Source: Thermoleophilia bacterium (GTDB lineage Bacteria > Actinomycetota > Thermoleophilia > Solirubrobacterales > 70-9). Taken from it: a stretch of 44,735 nt of DNA. Location of the stretch: NCBI GenBank assembly GCA_016649905.1, contig JAENWU010000006.1, positions 1-44,735 of the forward strand, written 5' to 3'. The translations under genes were made by a program, and so were the position numbers. Under the pieces are notes generated by a model. That model was not told where the DNA came from. It made no database searches and was given only the letters and a program-made list of their open reading frames with translations. Each line of letters opens with the position of its first letter. The first letter of the stretch is position 1. Of this stretch, positions 17,107 through 25,805 are shown one piece after another.

Positions 17107-18077
17107 CGACCGGTACGGGTGGCCTCGACGATGATCGTGCCACCCCGCTGGGTGAGGCCCGCGAACAGCTCGAGGATGAGCGCGACCGGCACCAGGATCG
17201 GGCCCACGAGGAGGGTGATCAGCAGGTCGCGGCCGATGCCCGGCCCGCGCAGGGTGGGGTCGCGTTTGAGCATGCGGAAGGCGACGTCGCGCCGGTCGGT
17301 GAGTCGGTTGAGCAGCGTCTGCCACATTCCCAACGGGTTGTGTTCGAGCAGGACGTGGCGAACCCGCCGTGGGCCGAACCCCTGGCGCTCGAGCAGCCGT
17401 AACAGGCCACTTTCGGCGAAGTGCGTGCGGTGGCGGGGCACGTCCTGGTGGAACCAGCGGTCCTCACCGATCCTCGCCTGCACGCTCGAGATGTTCGGCA
17501 CCGCGACGATCAGCCTGCCGCCCAGCACGAGCCACTCGTGGGCCGCCGCTAGGGCCGCCGCCGGATCGTCGAGATGCTCGAGGACGTGCCACATCATCAC
17601 CACGTCCTGGCTGCGCGCCGGCAGCTCGACCTGATCGAGGGGGATCCGCTCGATCGCGTCGTCGCCGGGCCTGGCGTGGGGCTCGATGCCGGTCGCCCGG
17701 TAGCCCTCGCCGCGTAGATGGGCGATGTAGGAGCCGTCGCCGGCCCCGATCTCGAAGAGCTTGGCCCCGGCCGCGACGCCGTCGAGGGAGCGATCGCGCT
17801 CGCGCAGCATGATCTGGCGGATCGGCTCGATCAGACGGTCGAGCAGGGGATGGGGCGGGGAGTAGAACCCGCTCGCGTAGAGCGGCGCGAGGGTTGCCGG
17901 GTCCTGTAAGGGTCGGGTCGAGGCGGTCCCGCAGTGGGGGCAACGGGTCAGCCAGAACTCATCGTTCAGGCTCGGATCGGAGGGGCTCGCCGGCCGCCAG
18001 CGAGAGTGACCGCTGCGGGCGCACGCCGGGCAAAGCGAATCGCTCGGAGCGGCGGAAGGGGATGGACTCGCGAGCAC
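17103..18077 (-). CDS. Zinc-ribbon class I SAM methyltransferase with C-terminal membrane segment
   Basis: 324 aa. Two CxxC pairs (C16/C19 and C46/C49) form an N-terminal zinc ribbon. KLFEIGAGDGSYIAHL (about 106-121) is the SAM site, MMWHVLEHLDDP follows the usual motif II position, and VPNISSVQAR comes later. A hydrophobic segment near the end (LLITLLVGPILVPVALIL) suggests membrane association. The layout resembles methyltransferases of sugar-modification loci. It is a paralogue of 32758-33681. GTG at 18077 lies 8 nt after TAGTAT. An IS element has landed 26 nt upstream of that hexamer. Confidence 0.84.
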   Translation of the reverse strand: MLASPSPSAAPSDSLCPACARSGHSRWRPASPSDPSLNDEFWLTRCPHCGTASTRPLQDPATLAPLYASGFYSPPHPLLDRLIEPIRQIMLRERDRSLDGVAAGAKLFEIGAGDGSYIAHLRGEGYRATGIEPHARPGDDAIERIPLDQVELPARSQDVVMMWHVLEHLDDPAAALAAAHEWLVLGGRLIVAVPNISSVQARIGEDRWFHQDVPRHRTHFAESGLLRLLERQGFGPRRVRHVLLEHNPLGMWQTLLNRLTDRRDVAFRMLKRDPTLRGPGIGRDLLITLLVGPILVPVALILELFAGLTQRGGTIIVEATRTGR

Positions 18078-18085
18078 TCCTCGCC

Positions 18086-18091
18086 ATACTA
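18086..18091 (-). promoter_or_regulatory. -10 element TAGTAT, leaderless geometry, next to an IS end
   Basis: TAGTAT ends 8 nt before the GTG at 18077. The IS boundary and its putative target duplication (18113-18116) lie where the -35 region would be. Confidence 0.55.
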
Positions 18092-18116
18092 ACGGGATTA
18101 TTCAGCAGCTCTATAG

Positions 18117-18127
18117 TAGTGCTTTGG
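18117..18127. repeat. Left terminal inverted repeat of the IS
   Basis: TAGTGCTTTGG matches the complement of 19573-19583 without mismatch. The extended transposase frame stops 8 bp inside it. Confidence 0.8.
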
Positions 18128-18259
18128 GTAGGTGTTACTGATCTGGTCGTGGCAGGTGGAGAGCGAGATGGTCGAGGTCGACGTGCCGCCGGCAGGTCTG
18201 GCAGCGGCCGCCCCAGCACTTGAAGAGCGGCTGCAGCAGCAGCACGGCCTTCGGCAGTG

Positions 18260-19498
18260 TCAGGCCGGCCGCCGGGCTTTTGGGTCAAGCCGCTCCAGGG
18301 TGAGGAAGCCGTGAGCGGCGCTGACCAGCGCGGTGTGGTGGTGCCAGCCCAGCCAGGAGCGGCCCTCGTAGTGATCGAGGCCGAGCTCGCCCTTCAGCTG
18401 GCGGTAGTCGAGCTCGATCTTCCAGCGCAGCCGCGCCAACCGTGCCAGGCGCTCCGGCTCGGTGTCGGCGGGTAGGTTCGAGAGCCAGTAGTCGGTGGGT
18501 CCCTCAGCGCCCTCGGGCCACTCGGCGATCAGCCACTCCTCGGGTGGGGGAGAAGATCGCTTCTGCCACTCGTGGGAGGCGCTCACCCGCGCGAATACGA
18601 AGCGCGAGCTGACCGGCTCGCCATTGGGGCCGTCGCGAAAGGCGACGGTCTGGGCCTGGCTCGGCCCGATCCGCTCGATCAGCGCACCGATCGACTCGGG
18701 CGCTCGGTCGGGCTGGGGACGAGTGCGTGGCCGGCCCGTCTTGCCTTTGCGCTCGGGCACCTCAAAGGAGGTCTCGGCCTCAAACACCGCGACCTGCGGG
18801 CTGACCGAGAGCACGTACTCGCTGTCCGCAGCGTGCAGGCGCCGGCGAAGGTCGGTGTTCTCCCCGTAGGCGCAATCGCCCAGCAGCGGCGCGGCGGGAA
18901 TCCCCCAGCCCGCCGCCCGCTCGACCAGCTCGACCCCCAGCTCGGGCTTCGTCTTAAAGGTGACGTGCTCGGGAATCTTCGCCCCGGCGCGCCGCTCGGG
19001 GTCCTCGCACCACTCCTGCGGCAGGTAAAGCGCCCAGCCCAAAGGCACCGTCCCCTTGGCGCCGACCGCGTGCACCGACACCCCGATCTGGCAGTTGCCG
19101 ATCTTCCCCAGCGTCCCGGAGTACTGGCGTTTGACCCCCGGCGAGCGCTTGCCGTCCTTGGGAAAGCCGGTGTCGTCGAGCACCCACGCCTCAACCTCGA
19201 TCTCAGGCGCCACCCGCTCGGCGCTCGCGCGCACCACCGACGCCGGGTCCCACGGGCTCACCGCGAGGAAGTTCTGCAAGCTCTCGTAGTCCGCCTCCCC
19301 ACCGAGCCGCGCGACCATCGGCTCAAGGGACTTGCGAGCGCCCTGCTCGATCAACCCACGCAGATACAGCCCGCCGTTGAGGAGCTGGACCGGGCGGTTC
19401 ACCGCCTCCGACAGCACCTCCGAGGCGAACGCCTCAAGGCGCTCTCGCACCGCCGCCGGCCCGTCCACATCTACGTCCACTGCCGCCATCACCGCCAT
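18260..19498 (-). CDS. IS701-family DDE transposase, with possible -1 frameshift extension to 18135
   Basis: 412 aa in the main frame. WVLDDTGFPKDG (about 105-116) gives the first catalytic Asp, followed by the family signature RQYSGTLGKIGNCQIG. GDCAYGENTDLR near 208 gives the second Asp, and the KIELDYRQLKGELG to HYEGRSW block (about 360-382) holds the Glu. ATG 19498 follows GGAGGG at 5-nt spacing. Near the end, the codons read C CCA AAA at 18278-18284, a canonical -1 slippery heptamer. The -1 frame then runs 47 codons to a TAA at 18135, carrying KCWGGRCQTCRRH, and stops 8 bp from the terminal repeat. The element may use frameshifting or may have lost one base. Confidence 0.9.
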   Translation of the reverse strand: MAVMAAVDVDVDGPAAVRERLEAFASEVLSEAVNRPVQLLNGGLYLRGLIEQGARKSLEPMVARLGGEADYESLQNFLAVSPWDPASVVRASAERVAPEIEVEAWVLDDTGFPKDGKRSPGVKRQYSGTLGKIGNCQIGVSVHAVGAKGTVPLGWALYLPQEWCEDPERRAGAKIPEHVTFKTKPELGVELVERAAGWGIPAAPLLGDCAYGENTDLRRRLHAADSEYVLSVSPQVAVFEAETSFEVPERKGKTGRPRTRPQPDRAPESIGALIERIGPSQAQTVAFRDGPNGEPVSSRFVFARVSASHEWQKRSSPPPEEWLIAEWPEGAEGPTDYWLSNLPADTEPERLARLARLRWKIELDYRQLKGELGLDHYEGRSWLGWHHHTALVSAAHGFLTLERLDPKARRPA

Positions 19499-19572
19499 GA
19501 TCCCTCCCTGCGTCGACAACCCGAATGCAGAGAGGGTCCGCCGGCCAGTTGAGGAACCCTACGGTAGAGCTA

Positions 19573-19583
19573 CCAAAGCACTA
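19573..19583. repeat. Right terminal inverted repeat of the IS
   Basis: CCAAAGCACTA is the complement of the left repeat. Confidence 0.8.
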
Positions 19584-19601
19584 AATAGCCGCGGGCCCGG
19601 A

Positions 19602-20540
19602 TCAGAATCGGCGCAGCGCCCGCTTGACCGCCAGCATCGTCCGCGGGAAGAGCCTGGTCACCCAGAACGAGACACGATGGCGGGCGAAGAGGGACGGCAT
19701 GAACCGCAGGCCGGTCGCCGCCGCGCTGGAGGCGTCGCGGAATCTGCGATCGCGCAGAGCGGCCTCGATCTCGTCGACGATCGCGTAGCGGCCGGCCAGC
19801 GCGAGCGCCGCCCCGGCCTGCTGGAACATCCCATGCTTGAGGTAGATCTGGTGGCGCTCGAAGGCGATCTCCGACTTGGGGACCTCGCCGCTCTTGGTCC
19901 CGTCGTAGATCTCCAGCAGCGCCAGCGCCCGAGGGGTGTACCGGGAGGGGACGCCGGCCTTGAGCAGCCTGATCGAGAGGTCGAGGTCCATCTCCATGTT
20001 GAGGTCCTCGTCGATCCGCCCGATCCGCTCCAAGGCCCAGCGAGCGAACATGGTTCCCGGGGCGATCAGACCGACGTTGTTGAAGTCGAGCTCCCTGAGC
20101 GAAGCCTGGCTGGGCGGACGGATGACGTGCCGGTGGCCCCGCCGGTCGACATCGAGGTTCCCGTACACCCAGCCGAGCTCGGGTTGCTCGCGGAAGAGCC
20201 CGACGGCGTGCTCGACCGACTCCGGGTAAAGGACGTCGTCGGCGTTGAGCCAGACGATCAGCTCGCCCTGCGATCGATCGAACATACCCTTGTTCACCGC
20301 GTTGGACTGTCCACGGTCGGGCTCCGACCTCCACGAGACCGAGGGGTGGTCGGCGAGCAGGTCGAGACTGCCGTTGGTCGACCCGCCGTCCACCAGCACG
20401 TGCTCGATCCGTGGGTAGGACTGCCGCTCGACGCTCTCGATGCAGCGGGCGAGCTTCTCCAGCGGGGGATCGAGCGCGGCCGTGACGACCGAGACCAGAG
20501 GTTGCCCGTAGTCGGCGAGGGGCCTTGGCGACGGGCTCAC
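19602..20540 (-). CDS. GT2 family glycosyltransferase
   Basis: 312 aa. SVVTAALDPPLEKLARCIES, EHVLVDGGSTNGS, EPDRGQSNAVNKGM and LIVWLNADDVLYPESV give the GT-A fold with the metal-binding NADD. IDEDLNMEMDLDLSIRLLKAG and a basic helical C-terminus follow. Enzymes with the DRGQSNAvNKG motif usually add a hexose or deoxyhexose to a lipid-linked glycan. The GTG start at 20540 has neither a clear -10 nor a Shine-Dalgarno directly before it. It is divergent from gmd and lies upstream of the IS insertion. Confidence 0.84.
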   Translation of the reverse strand: MSPSPRPLADYGQPLVSVVTAALDPPLEKLARCIESVERQSYPRIEHVLVDGGSTNGSLDLLADHPSVSWRSEPDRGQSNAVNKGMFDRSQGELIVWLNADDVLYPESVEHAVGLFREQPELGWVYGNLDVDRRGHRHVIRPPSQASLRELDFNNVGLIAPGTMFARWALERIGRIDEDLNMEMDLDLSIRLLKAGVPSRYTPRALALLEIYDGTKSGEVPKSEIAFERHQIYLKHGMFQQAGAALALAGRYAIVDEIEAALRDRRFRDASSAAATGLRFMPSLFARHRVSFWVTRLFPRTMLAVKRALRRF

Positions 20541-20652
20541 CTAGGCCCGATCAGCGCCGGTTCGAACTCATCGCGACCATCGGGGCGGGATCATGCCACT
20601 GTCGACGGGGCCGGTGTTCGAAAGCACCGCGACGTGCAAGGATTCCCCCCGC

Positions 20653-21669
20653 ATGGCCGCCGATACGACTAAACGAGCCCTGCTGACCGGGCTGACCGGC
20701 CAGGACGGCTCCTATCTGGCCGAGCTGCTGCTGGACAAGGGCTACGAGGTCCACGGCATCATCCGCCGCTCGTCGAGCTTCAACACCGGCCGCATCGAGC
20801 ACCTCTACCGCGACCCGCACGAACCTGGCACGCGCCTGTTCTCGCACTACGGCGACCTCTCCGACCCGGTGGCGCTGACCAGGCTGATCTACGAGCTGGC
20901 ACCGCAGGAGATCTACAACCTCGGCGCCCAGAGCCACGTCCGCGTCTCCTTCGACATCCCGCAGTACACCTTCGACGTCACCGGCGGCGGAGCCCTGCGG
21001 CTGCTCGAGGCGATTCGCGAGTCCGAGGTGCAGACCCGCTTCTACCAGGCCTCCTCCTCAGAGATCTTCGGCTCCTCGCCGCCGCCGCAGAACGAGACGA
21101 CGCCCTTCCATCCCCGCAGCCCCTACGCGGTGGCCAAGCTCAGCGCCTACTGGTCCACCGTCAACTACCGCGAGGCCTACGGGATGTTCGCCGTCAACGG
21201 GATCCTCTTCAACCACGAGTCGCCGCGGCGCGGGGAGACGTTCGTCACCCGCAAGATCAGCCGGGCGGTCGTCCGGATCAAGGCCGGCATCCAGGACAAG
21301 CTCTACATGGGGAACCTCGACGCCGAGCGCGACTGGGGCTACGCGCCGGACTTCGTCGAAGCGATGTGGCTGATGCTACAGGCGGACGAGCCCGACGACT
21401 ACGTCGTCGCGACCGGCGAGAAGCACTCCGTGCGCGAGGCGCTCGATGTCGCCTTCGCCCACGCCGGGCTCGATCCCGACGGTCACGTCGAGGTCGATCC
21501 GCGCTACTTCCGGCCGGCGGAGGTCGACTCGCTGCTCGGGGACGCGAGCAAGGCCCGCGAGAAGCTCGGCTGGGAGCCGAGGATGCGGTTTCGCGAGCTG
21601 ATCCAGGCGATGGTCGACGCCGACATCGCCGCCCTCGACGAACAATTGTCCGGCAGGTCGGCGCGATGA
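20653..21669 (+). CDS. gmd: GDP-mannose 4,6-dehydratase
   Basis: 338 aa. The cofactor motif [16 protein letters not shown] begins near residue 11. [25 protein letters not shown] with the catalytic Ser/Glu, [10 protein letters not shown] with YxxxK, and [16 protein letters not shown] are family hallmarks. It converts GDP-D-mannose to GDP-4-dehydro-6-deoxy-D-mannose, the first committed step to GDP-L-fucose. It overlaps fcl by ATGA. ATG 20653 matches the normal family N-terminus; longer in-frame starts (GTG 20614, ATG 20593) add non-conserved sequence. No GDP-mannose-forming genes are in the window. Confidence 0.94.
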   Translation: MAADTTKRALLTGLTGQDGSYLAELLLDKGYEVHGIIRRSSSFNTGRIEHLYRDPHEPGTRLFSHYGDLSDPVALTRLIYELAPQEIYNLGAQSHVRVSFDIPQYTFDVTGGGALRLLEAIRESEVQTRFYQASSSEIFGSSPPPQNETTPFHPRSPYAVAKLSAYWSTVNYREAYGMFAVNGILFNHESPRRGETFVTRKISRAVVRIKAGIQDKLYMGNLDAERDWGYAPDFVEAMWLMLQADEPDDYVVATGEKHSVREALDVAFAHAGLDPDGHVEVDPRYFRPAEVDSLLGDASKAREKLGWEPRMRFRELIQAMVDADIAALDEQLSGRSAR

Positions 21670-22628
21670 GCGCCGACCTGCTCGCCCCCGATCCCACCTA
21701 CTGGGGGGGCAAGAGCGTGGTCGTCACCGGCGGCGCCGGGTTCCTCGGCAAGCCCACCGTGAGGATGCTGACCGAGCTCGGCGCCGAGGTGCGGGTGCCG
21801 CGCTCCGCCGAACACGATCTCACCGACCCACGGGCCTGCCTCGACGCGCTGGCCGGAGCCGAGGTGGTGGTGCACTTGGCGGCCAACGTCGGCGGCATCG
21901 GGTTCAACCGCCGCAACCCGGGTCCGCTCGTGCGGGACAACATGGCGATGGGCCTCAACGTCTTCGAGGCCTGCCGGCAGCACGGGGTCGCGAAGCTCGT
22001 CGCTGCCTGCTCAGTCTGCGCCTACCCCAAGCACACCCCGACGCCGTTCAGCGAGGATCGCCTCTGGGACGGCTTCCCGGAGGAGTCCAACGCCCCCTAC
22101 GGGCTCGCCAAGAAGATGCTGATCGTCCTCTCCGACGCCTACCGGCGCCAGTACGACCTCGATTCCTGCGTCCCGGTGATCGCCAACCTCTACGGGCCGG
22201 AGGACAACTTCGACCTCGAGGACTCCCACGTGATCGCCGCGATGGTGCACCGCTACGTCATCGCGACCGAGAACGGGGACCCCGAGGTCGTCCTCTGGGG
22301 AACCGGCGAGCCATCGCGCGAGTTCCTCTACGTCGACGACGCCGCTCGCGCGATGATCCTCGCCGCCGAGCACCGCGACTCCTCGCAACCGTTCAACATC
22401 GGCACCGGGGTCGAGACGAAGATCCGCGATCTCGCCGCGCTGGTCGCGCGGGCGACCGGCTATCGCGGCGCCACCGCCTGGGACACCTCCCTCCCCGACG
22501 GCCAGCCGGTCCGCTACCTCGACGTGACCAGAGCCGCAGAGGAGATCGGGTTCCAGGCCGAGGTACCGCTCGAGCAGGGGCTGGCATTGACCGTGGAATC
22601 GTTCAGGTCCTCGCTCTCGCGAACCTGA
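21666..22628 (+). CDS. fcl: GDP-L-fucose synthase (GDP-4-keto-6-deoxymannose epimerase/reductase)
   Basis: 320 aa. The SDR motif [14 protein letters not shown] lies near residue 20. [30 protein letters not shown] and APYGLAKKM carry the catalytic Ser, Tyr and Lys, and [11 protein letters not shown] and [15 protein letters not shown] follow. The block after the active-site Ser is typical of GMER enzymes, which act directly after Gmd. Tight coupling to gmd (ATGA) supports GDP-L-fucose as the product. A related 6-deoxyhexose cannot be excluded. Confidence 0.9.
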   Translation: MSADLLAPDPTYWGGKSVVVTGGAGFLGKPTVRMLTELGAEVRVPRSAEHDLTDPRACLDALAGAEVVVHLAANVGGIGFNRRNPGPLVRDNMAMGLNVFEACRQHGVAKLVAACSVCAYPKHTPTPFSEDRLWDGFPEESNAPYGLAKKMLIVLSDAYRRQYDLDSCVPVIANLYGPEDNFDLEDSHVIAAMVHRYVIATENGDPEVVLWGTGEPSREFLYVDDAARAMILAAEHRDSSQPFNIGTGVETKIRDLAALVARATGYRGATAWDTSLPDGQPVRYLDVTRAAEEIGFQAEVPLEQGLALTVESFRSSLSRT

Positions 22629-22629
22629 G

Positions 22630-23556
22630 ATGGACACTCAGGCCCGCCTGTCCGTGATCATCCCGACCAGGGACCGCGGCTCCGTCCTCGCGGCCACCCT
22701 GGCCGATCTCGCTGGCCAGCGGGACTTCGACGGAGGCTACGAGGTCGTCGTCGTCGACAACGGCTCGAGCGACGGCACCCGCGAGGTCCTCGCTCGGGCA
22801 CCCGCGACGATGGGCGAGAGGCTGGTGACGGTCGAGCAGCCACGGGGAGGCCCCGCGGCTGCTCGCAACGCCGCCATCGGGGCAGCCCGCGGCGAGATCC
22901 TGCTGTTGCTCGGCGACGACACCGCGCCCGCCGCCGCGGACCTGCTCGCCGCCCACGCGGCGCTGCACCGAGAGCACCCCGAGAGCACCTACGCCTGCCT
23001 GGGCAGGATCGAGTGGACGCCGCGCGCGCCGGCGACCGAGTTCATGCGCTGGCTGGATAACGGCGGGCCCCAGTTCCACTACTGGGAGATCGCCCCGGGG
23101 CCGGTGCGGATCGAGGACTACTTCTACAGCTCGCACGTCTCCCTGAAGCGCAGCGCGTTCGACGCGGCGGGCGGCTTCGACGTCCGCTTTCCCTACGCGG
23201 CGCTGGAGGACGCGGACCTCGGTCGCCGTCTGGCCGAGAACCTGGTCAGCCTCGACTACCACCCCGAGCTGGTGGTCTGGCACGACCATGCCACCACGAT
23301 CGAGCAGTCGCTGGCGAGGACGGTTCGGGTTGGGCGCTGCGCCGCCCTCTACAACGAGATCTGCCCCGAACGCCCGCACCCGCGGATCCAGCGGCCCGCT
23401 CGCCTGGCCGAGCTGACCGGCGCGGCGGCCTCGCCGGCTCTGGCCGCGATCTCCTGGTCCCCGGCGCCACCGGCCGTGCGCCGGCGGATCTGGTCGCTGG
23501 CGCACCGGGCCGCCTACGCGAGGGGCTACCGCCTCGGCCCGCCCGAGGCCCGATGA
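22630..23556 (+). CDS. GT2 family glycosyltransferase
   Basis: 308 aa. LSVIIPTRDRGSVLAATLAD, VVVDNGSSDGT, PRGGPAAARNAAI, LLLGDDTAPAAADLL and AGGFDVRFPYAALEDADLG give a complete GT-A domain. It starts 1 nt after the fcl stop and is coupled by ATGA to the Wzy-like gene, so it is a candidate fucosyltransferase of this unit (inference from context). No TM segment was seen. Confidence 0.85.
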   Translation: MDTQARLSVIIPTRDRGSVLAATLADLAGQRDFDGGYEVVVVDNGSSDGTREVLARAPATMGERLVTVEQPRGGPAAARNAAIGAARGEILLLLGDDTAPAAADLLAAHAALHREHPESTYACLGRIEWTPRAPATEFMRWLDNGGPQFHYWEIAPGPVRIEDYFYSSHVSLKRSAFDAAGGFDVRFPYAALEDADLGRRLAENLVSLDYHPELVVWHDHATTIEQSLARTVRVGRCAALYNEICPERPHPRIQRPARLAELTGAAASPALAAISWSPAPPAVRRRIWSLAHRAAYARGYRLGPPEAR

Positions 23557-25805
23557 GGGAGTTCGGCCGACTCAACCAGTCCCTGCTCTCGCCCCTGGTT
23601 GCCTTCTGCGCGGCCTGGCTGCTCGGGGCGGTGGTCAGCCAATACCACCTGCTCGCGGCCCAGTCCGACTGGTCGGACGACATGCTGATGGTCGTGCTCG
23701 CGGTGCCGATCGCCTTCTTCGCCGGCGGCCTGATCGGCGAGGGCGCTGCCCTGCGGCTCGCCGGGACGAAGGCCGAGCCCGCGGAGCTCGCGCCCTCGAC
23801 GCTGCTGCTGCGCCGGATCCTCGTCGTCTTCCTCGTCCTCGGCCTACTCGAGCTCGCCCACCAGTTCGTCAAGATCGGTGGGATCCCGCTGCTCTCGCCC
23901 GAGGGCAACACCCTGCGGTTCGACCAGGGCGGGCCGACGATCGTCCTCACCGACCTGCTCACCGTCGCCGCCATCGTCGCCCTGGTCAAGCCGCGCAACC
24001 CGCTCGCGCGGGAATCCCGGTTCGAGCTGGCGGTCGCGGTCATCGCCCTGACCGGGTTCGCGCTGCAGGCGGGCCGCGGCAGCATCATCCTGCCGGTGGT
24101 GGTCGCCACGGCCGCCCGCTGGCTCTACTGGGGACGGCCCAGGGCCCCGGTCCTCAGCGCCGCCGCCCTGCTCACCTTCCTCGCGGTCGTCTTCGGCTTC
24201 TACCTGCGAACCCGGCAGAACCCCTACAACCCGTTCGAGGCCGAACTGTACGGCGAAGTCCTGCCCGACATCCCGTTCTTCCTGCAGCCCCTCGTGCCCC
24301 TGCACCTGGCGATCTCGACCAACTTCCTCGCCCTGCAGGGGCTGGTCAGCTACTTCCCGACCTCGGCGCCGTTCGCCGGCGGGGCGTTCGACGCGGTCGG
24401 GCTGAACAACATCTTCAGCGGCGCCCGCAACGTCTCCGACGTATCGGCGGGGCTGACGCCCCCGTGGGTGACGAGCACGGTGGCGGGACCTCTCTGGGCG
24501 GATGGCGGGTTCGCCGCCCTGGTGCCCGGCGTGGCGATGACCGGGTTTGCCTCCGCCGGCGCCTTCGCGATGTCGAGGCGGACCCGCTCGCTGCGCTGGA
24601 GCATGATCGCTGGCTACCTCCTGTTCCTGGCTCTGTTCGGGATCTACACGAATCTCTGGACCCAGCAGATCGACTGGCTGTTGGTGGTCCCGCTGCTCCT
24701 CGCGGTGGGCGCGATCGCCGAAGACCCCGCCTCGCCGCCGGGCTTGACGGGCTGGGCATGGGTGAGAATCAGGCGGATGATCGGCCGCGGTGACAACAAC
24801 CCCGAGCGAGCCGAGCGGAGTCGGCGGCCACTCGGGAGAAAGAGCCGGCTGGCGATCGGCCTGGCCTCGATCGGGCTCGGCATCCTGGTGGTGCTGGCGG
24901 TTTCCGGGCTCGCCATCCAAAGGCTGATCCCGGAGCCGTACCCGCTGTTCTCGACGATCCGCCTGCCCGACTCGGTCGAGGGTGCGGCCGCGATCCTGAC
25001 CGACAGCGACCTGCCGCAGGACAACGAACAGCTGCGCTGGGTCGTGCCCGCGGCGGGATCGGTCCACGTCTACAGCCTTCAGCCCGCGGCGGCGGCGAAA
25101 ACCACCCGGCGATCCCCGGCGATCGCGGATCCCGGAGCACCCGGGACGACCGCGTACGACGTCGGCAAACGGGCGGATTGGCGATCGATGGCGCTGTTCG
25201 CCTTCCAGGAACGCGGATCCTCGCTCTCGATCAGGATCAGCCCGACGGCGGTCGGGGAGGCCCCGCCGGTCGACGTCCTGGTGCCCAACTCCGCTGCTCC
25301 GACCGGGGCGACGAGGGACCTGATGGTCGCGACCTGGAACGGGACCGTGCCCGACCTCTTCGTCCTCACCCGCGGGAGGCCGAACTCGCGGCCGGTGCTC
25401 GAGATCCGCTCCGGGGAGTCAGACTTCAGGGCGCAGCTGTTCATCACCCGGCTGCCGTTCCGCGGCCTGGAAACCGAGCAGTGGTCGGTCGACGTCGGCC
25501 AGATCTCGACCCTCCCGCGCGACAGCGACGGTCGCACCGTCAAGGGGACCCGTCCCGACCTGCTGCTCGTTCACCACGACCCGGCCAAGGAGCACAGCGA
25601 CGTGCACGTGCTGCTCGGCGAGTCCGGTTTCCAGTGGGAAGCCTTCCAGCGCGACCTCGACGGCCCCGGCTCCGTGCCGGCGGGCACCGCCTTCGTCCTC
25701 GGGTCCACCCTCGGCGCCACCGCCGTCTACGAAGTGCAGCGCCAGGGCCCGAGCGGACCGCAGCTGAAGGTGTTCGGACTGACGAGCCCAGCGGGATTCA
25801 GATAG
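23553..25805 (+). CDS. Oligosaccharide repeat-unit polymerase-like membrane protein with large C-terminal ectodomain
   Basis: 750 aa. There are about ten to twelve TM helices to residue 400. FALQAGRGSIILPVVVAT near residue 170 and AGPLWADGGFAALVPGVAMT near residue 312 resemble the Arg-rich and late acidic-loop motifs of Wzy-like repeat-unit polymerases. After a basic linker, one more helix (about 433-455) leads to a soluble region of about 295 residues. That region contains two similar units, VPDLFVLTRGRPNSRPVLEI (about 600) and RPDLLLVHHDPAKEHSDVHV (about 667), each followed by GESxF, reminiscent of FG-GAP/VCBS propeller blades. Polymerases of this type normally lack such an ectodomain. It is coupled to the GT2 upstream and the flippase downstream. 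Confidence 0.7.
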   Translation: MREFGRLNQSLLSPLVAFCAAWLLGAVVSQYHLLAAQSDWSDDMLMVVLAVPIAFFAGGLIGEGAALRLAGTKAEPAELAPSTLLLRRILVVFLVLGLLELAHQFVKIGGIPLLSPEGNTLRFDQGGPTIVLTDLLTVAAIVALVKPRNPLARESRFELAVAVIALTGFALQAGRGSIILPVVVATAARWLYWGRPRAPVLSAAALLTFLAVVFGFYLRTRQNPYNPFEAELYGEVLPDIPFFLQPLVPLHLAISTNFLALQGLVSYFPTSAPFAGGAFDAVGLNNIFSGARNVSDVSAGLTPPWVTSTVAGPLWADGGFAALVPGVAMTGFASAGAFAMSRRTRSLRWSMIAGYLLFLALFGIYTNLWTQQIDWLLVVPLLLAVGAIAEDPASPPGLTGWAWVRIRRMIGRGDNNPERAERSRRPLGRKSRLAIGLASIGLGILVVLAVSGLAIQRLIPEPYPLFSTIRLPDSVEGAAAILTDSDLPQDNEQLRWVVPAAGSVHVYSLQPAAAAKTTRRSPAIADPGAPGTTAYDVGKRADWRSMALFAFQERGSSLSIRISPTAVGEAPPVDVLVPNSAAPTGATRDLMVATWNGTVPDLFVLTRGRPNSRPVLEIRSGESDFRAQLFITRLPFRGLETEQWSVDVGQISTLPRDSDGRTVKGTRPDLLLVHHDPAKEHSDVHVLLGESGFQWEAFQRDLDGPGSVPAGTAFVLGSTLGATAVYEVQRQGPSGPQLKVFGLTSPAGFR

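Larger units (their letters stand above)
18117..19584 (-). mobile_element. IS701-family insertion sequence
   Basis: About 1.47 kb bounded by inverted repeats TAGTGCTTTGG (18117-18127) and its complement (19573-19583). ATAG occurs at 18113-18116 and 19585-19588 as a candidate 4-bp target duplication; the right side has one extra A before it. One transposase gene fills the element. It sits between a GT2 gene (19602-20540) and the promoter of the methyltransferase at 18077, both on the minus strand, and probably split one former operon. Confidence 0.85.

Noticed and set aside
20561-20622. Two TTCGAA palindromes between gmd and the divergent GT2
   Set aside because: Six-base sites 50 bp apart with no wider symmetry; likely chance.
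25635-25802. Upstream GTG start for the flippase inside the polymerase gene
   Set aside because: It would add over 50 Arg-rich residues that mirror the polymerase frame and have no flippase character.
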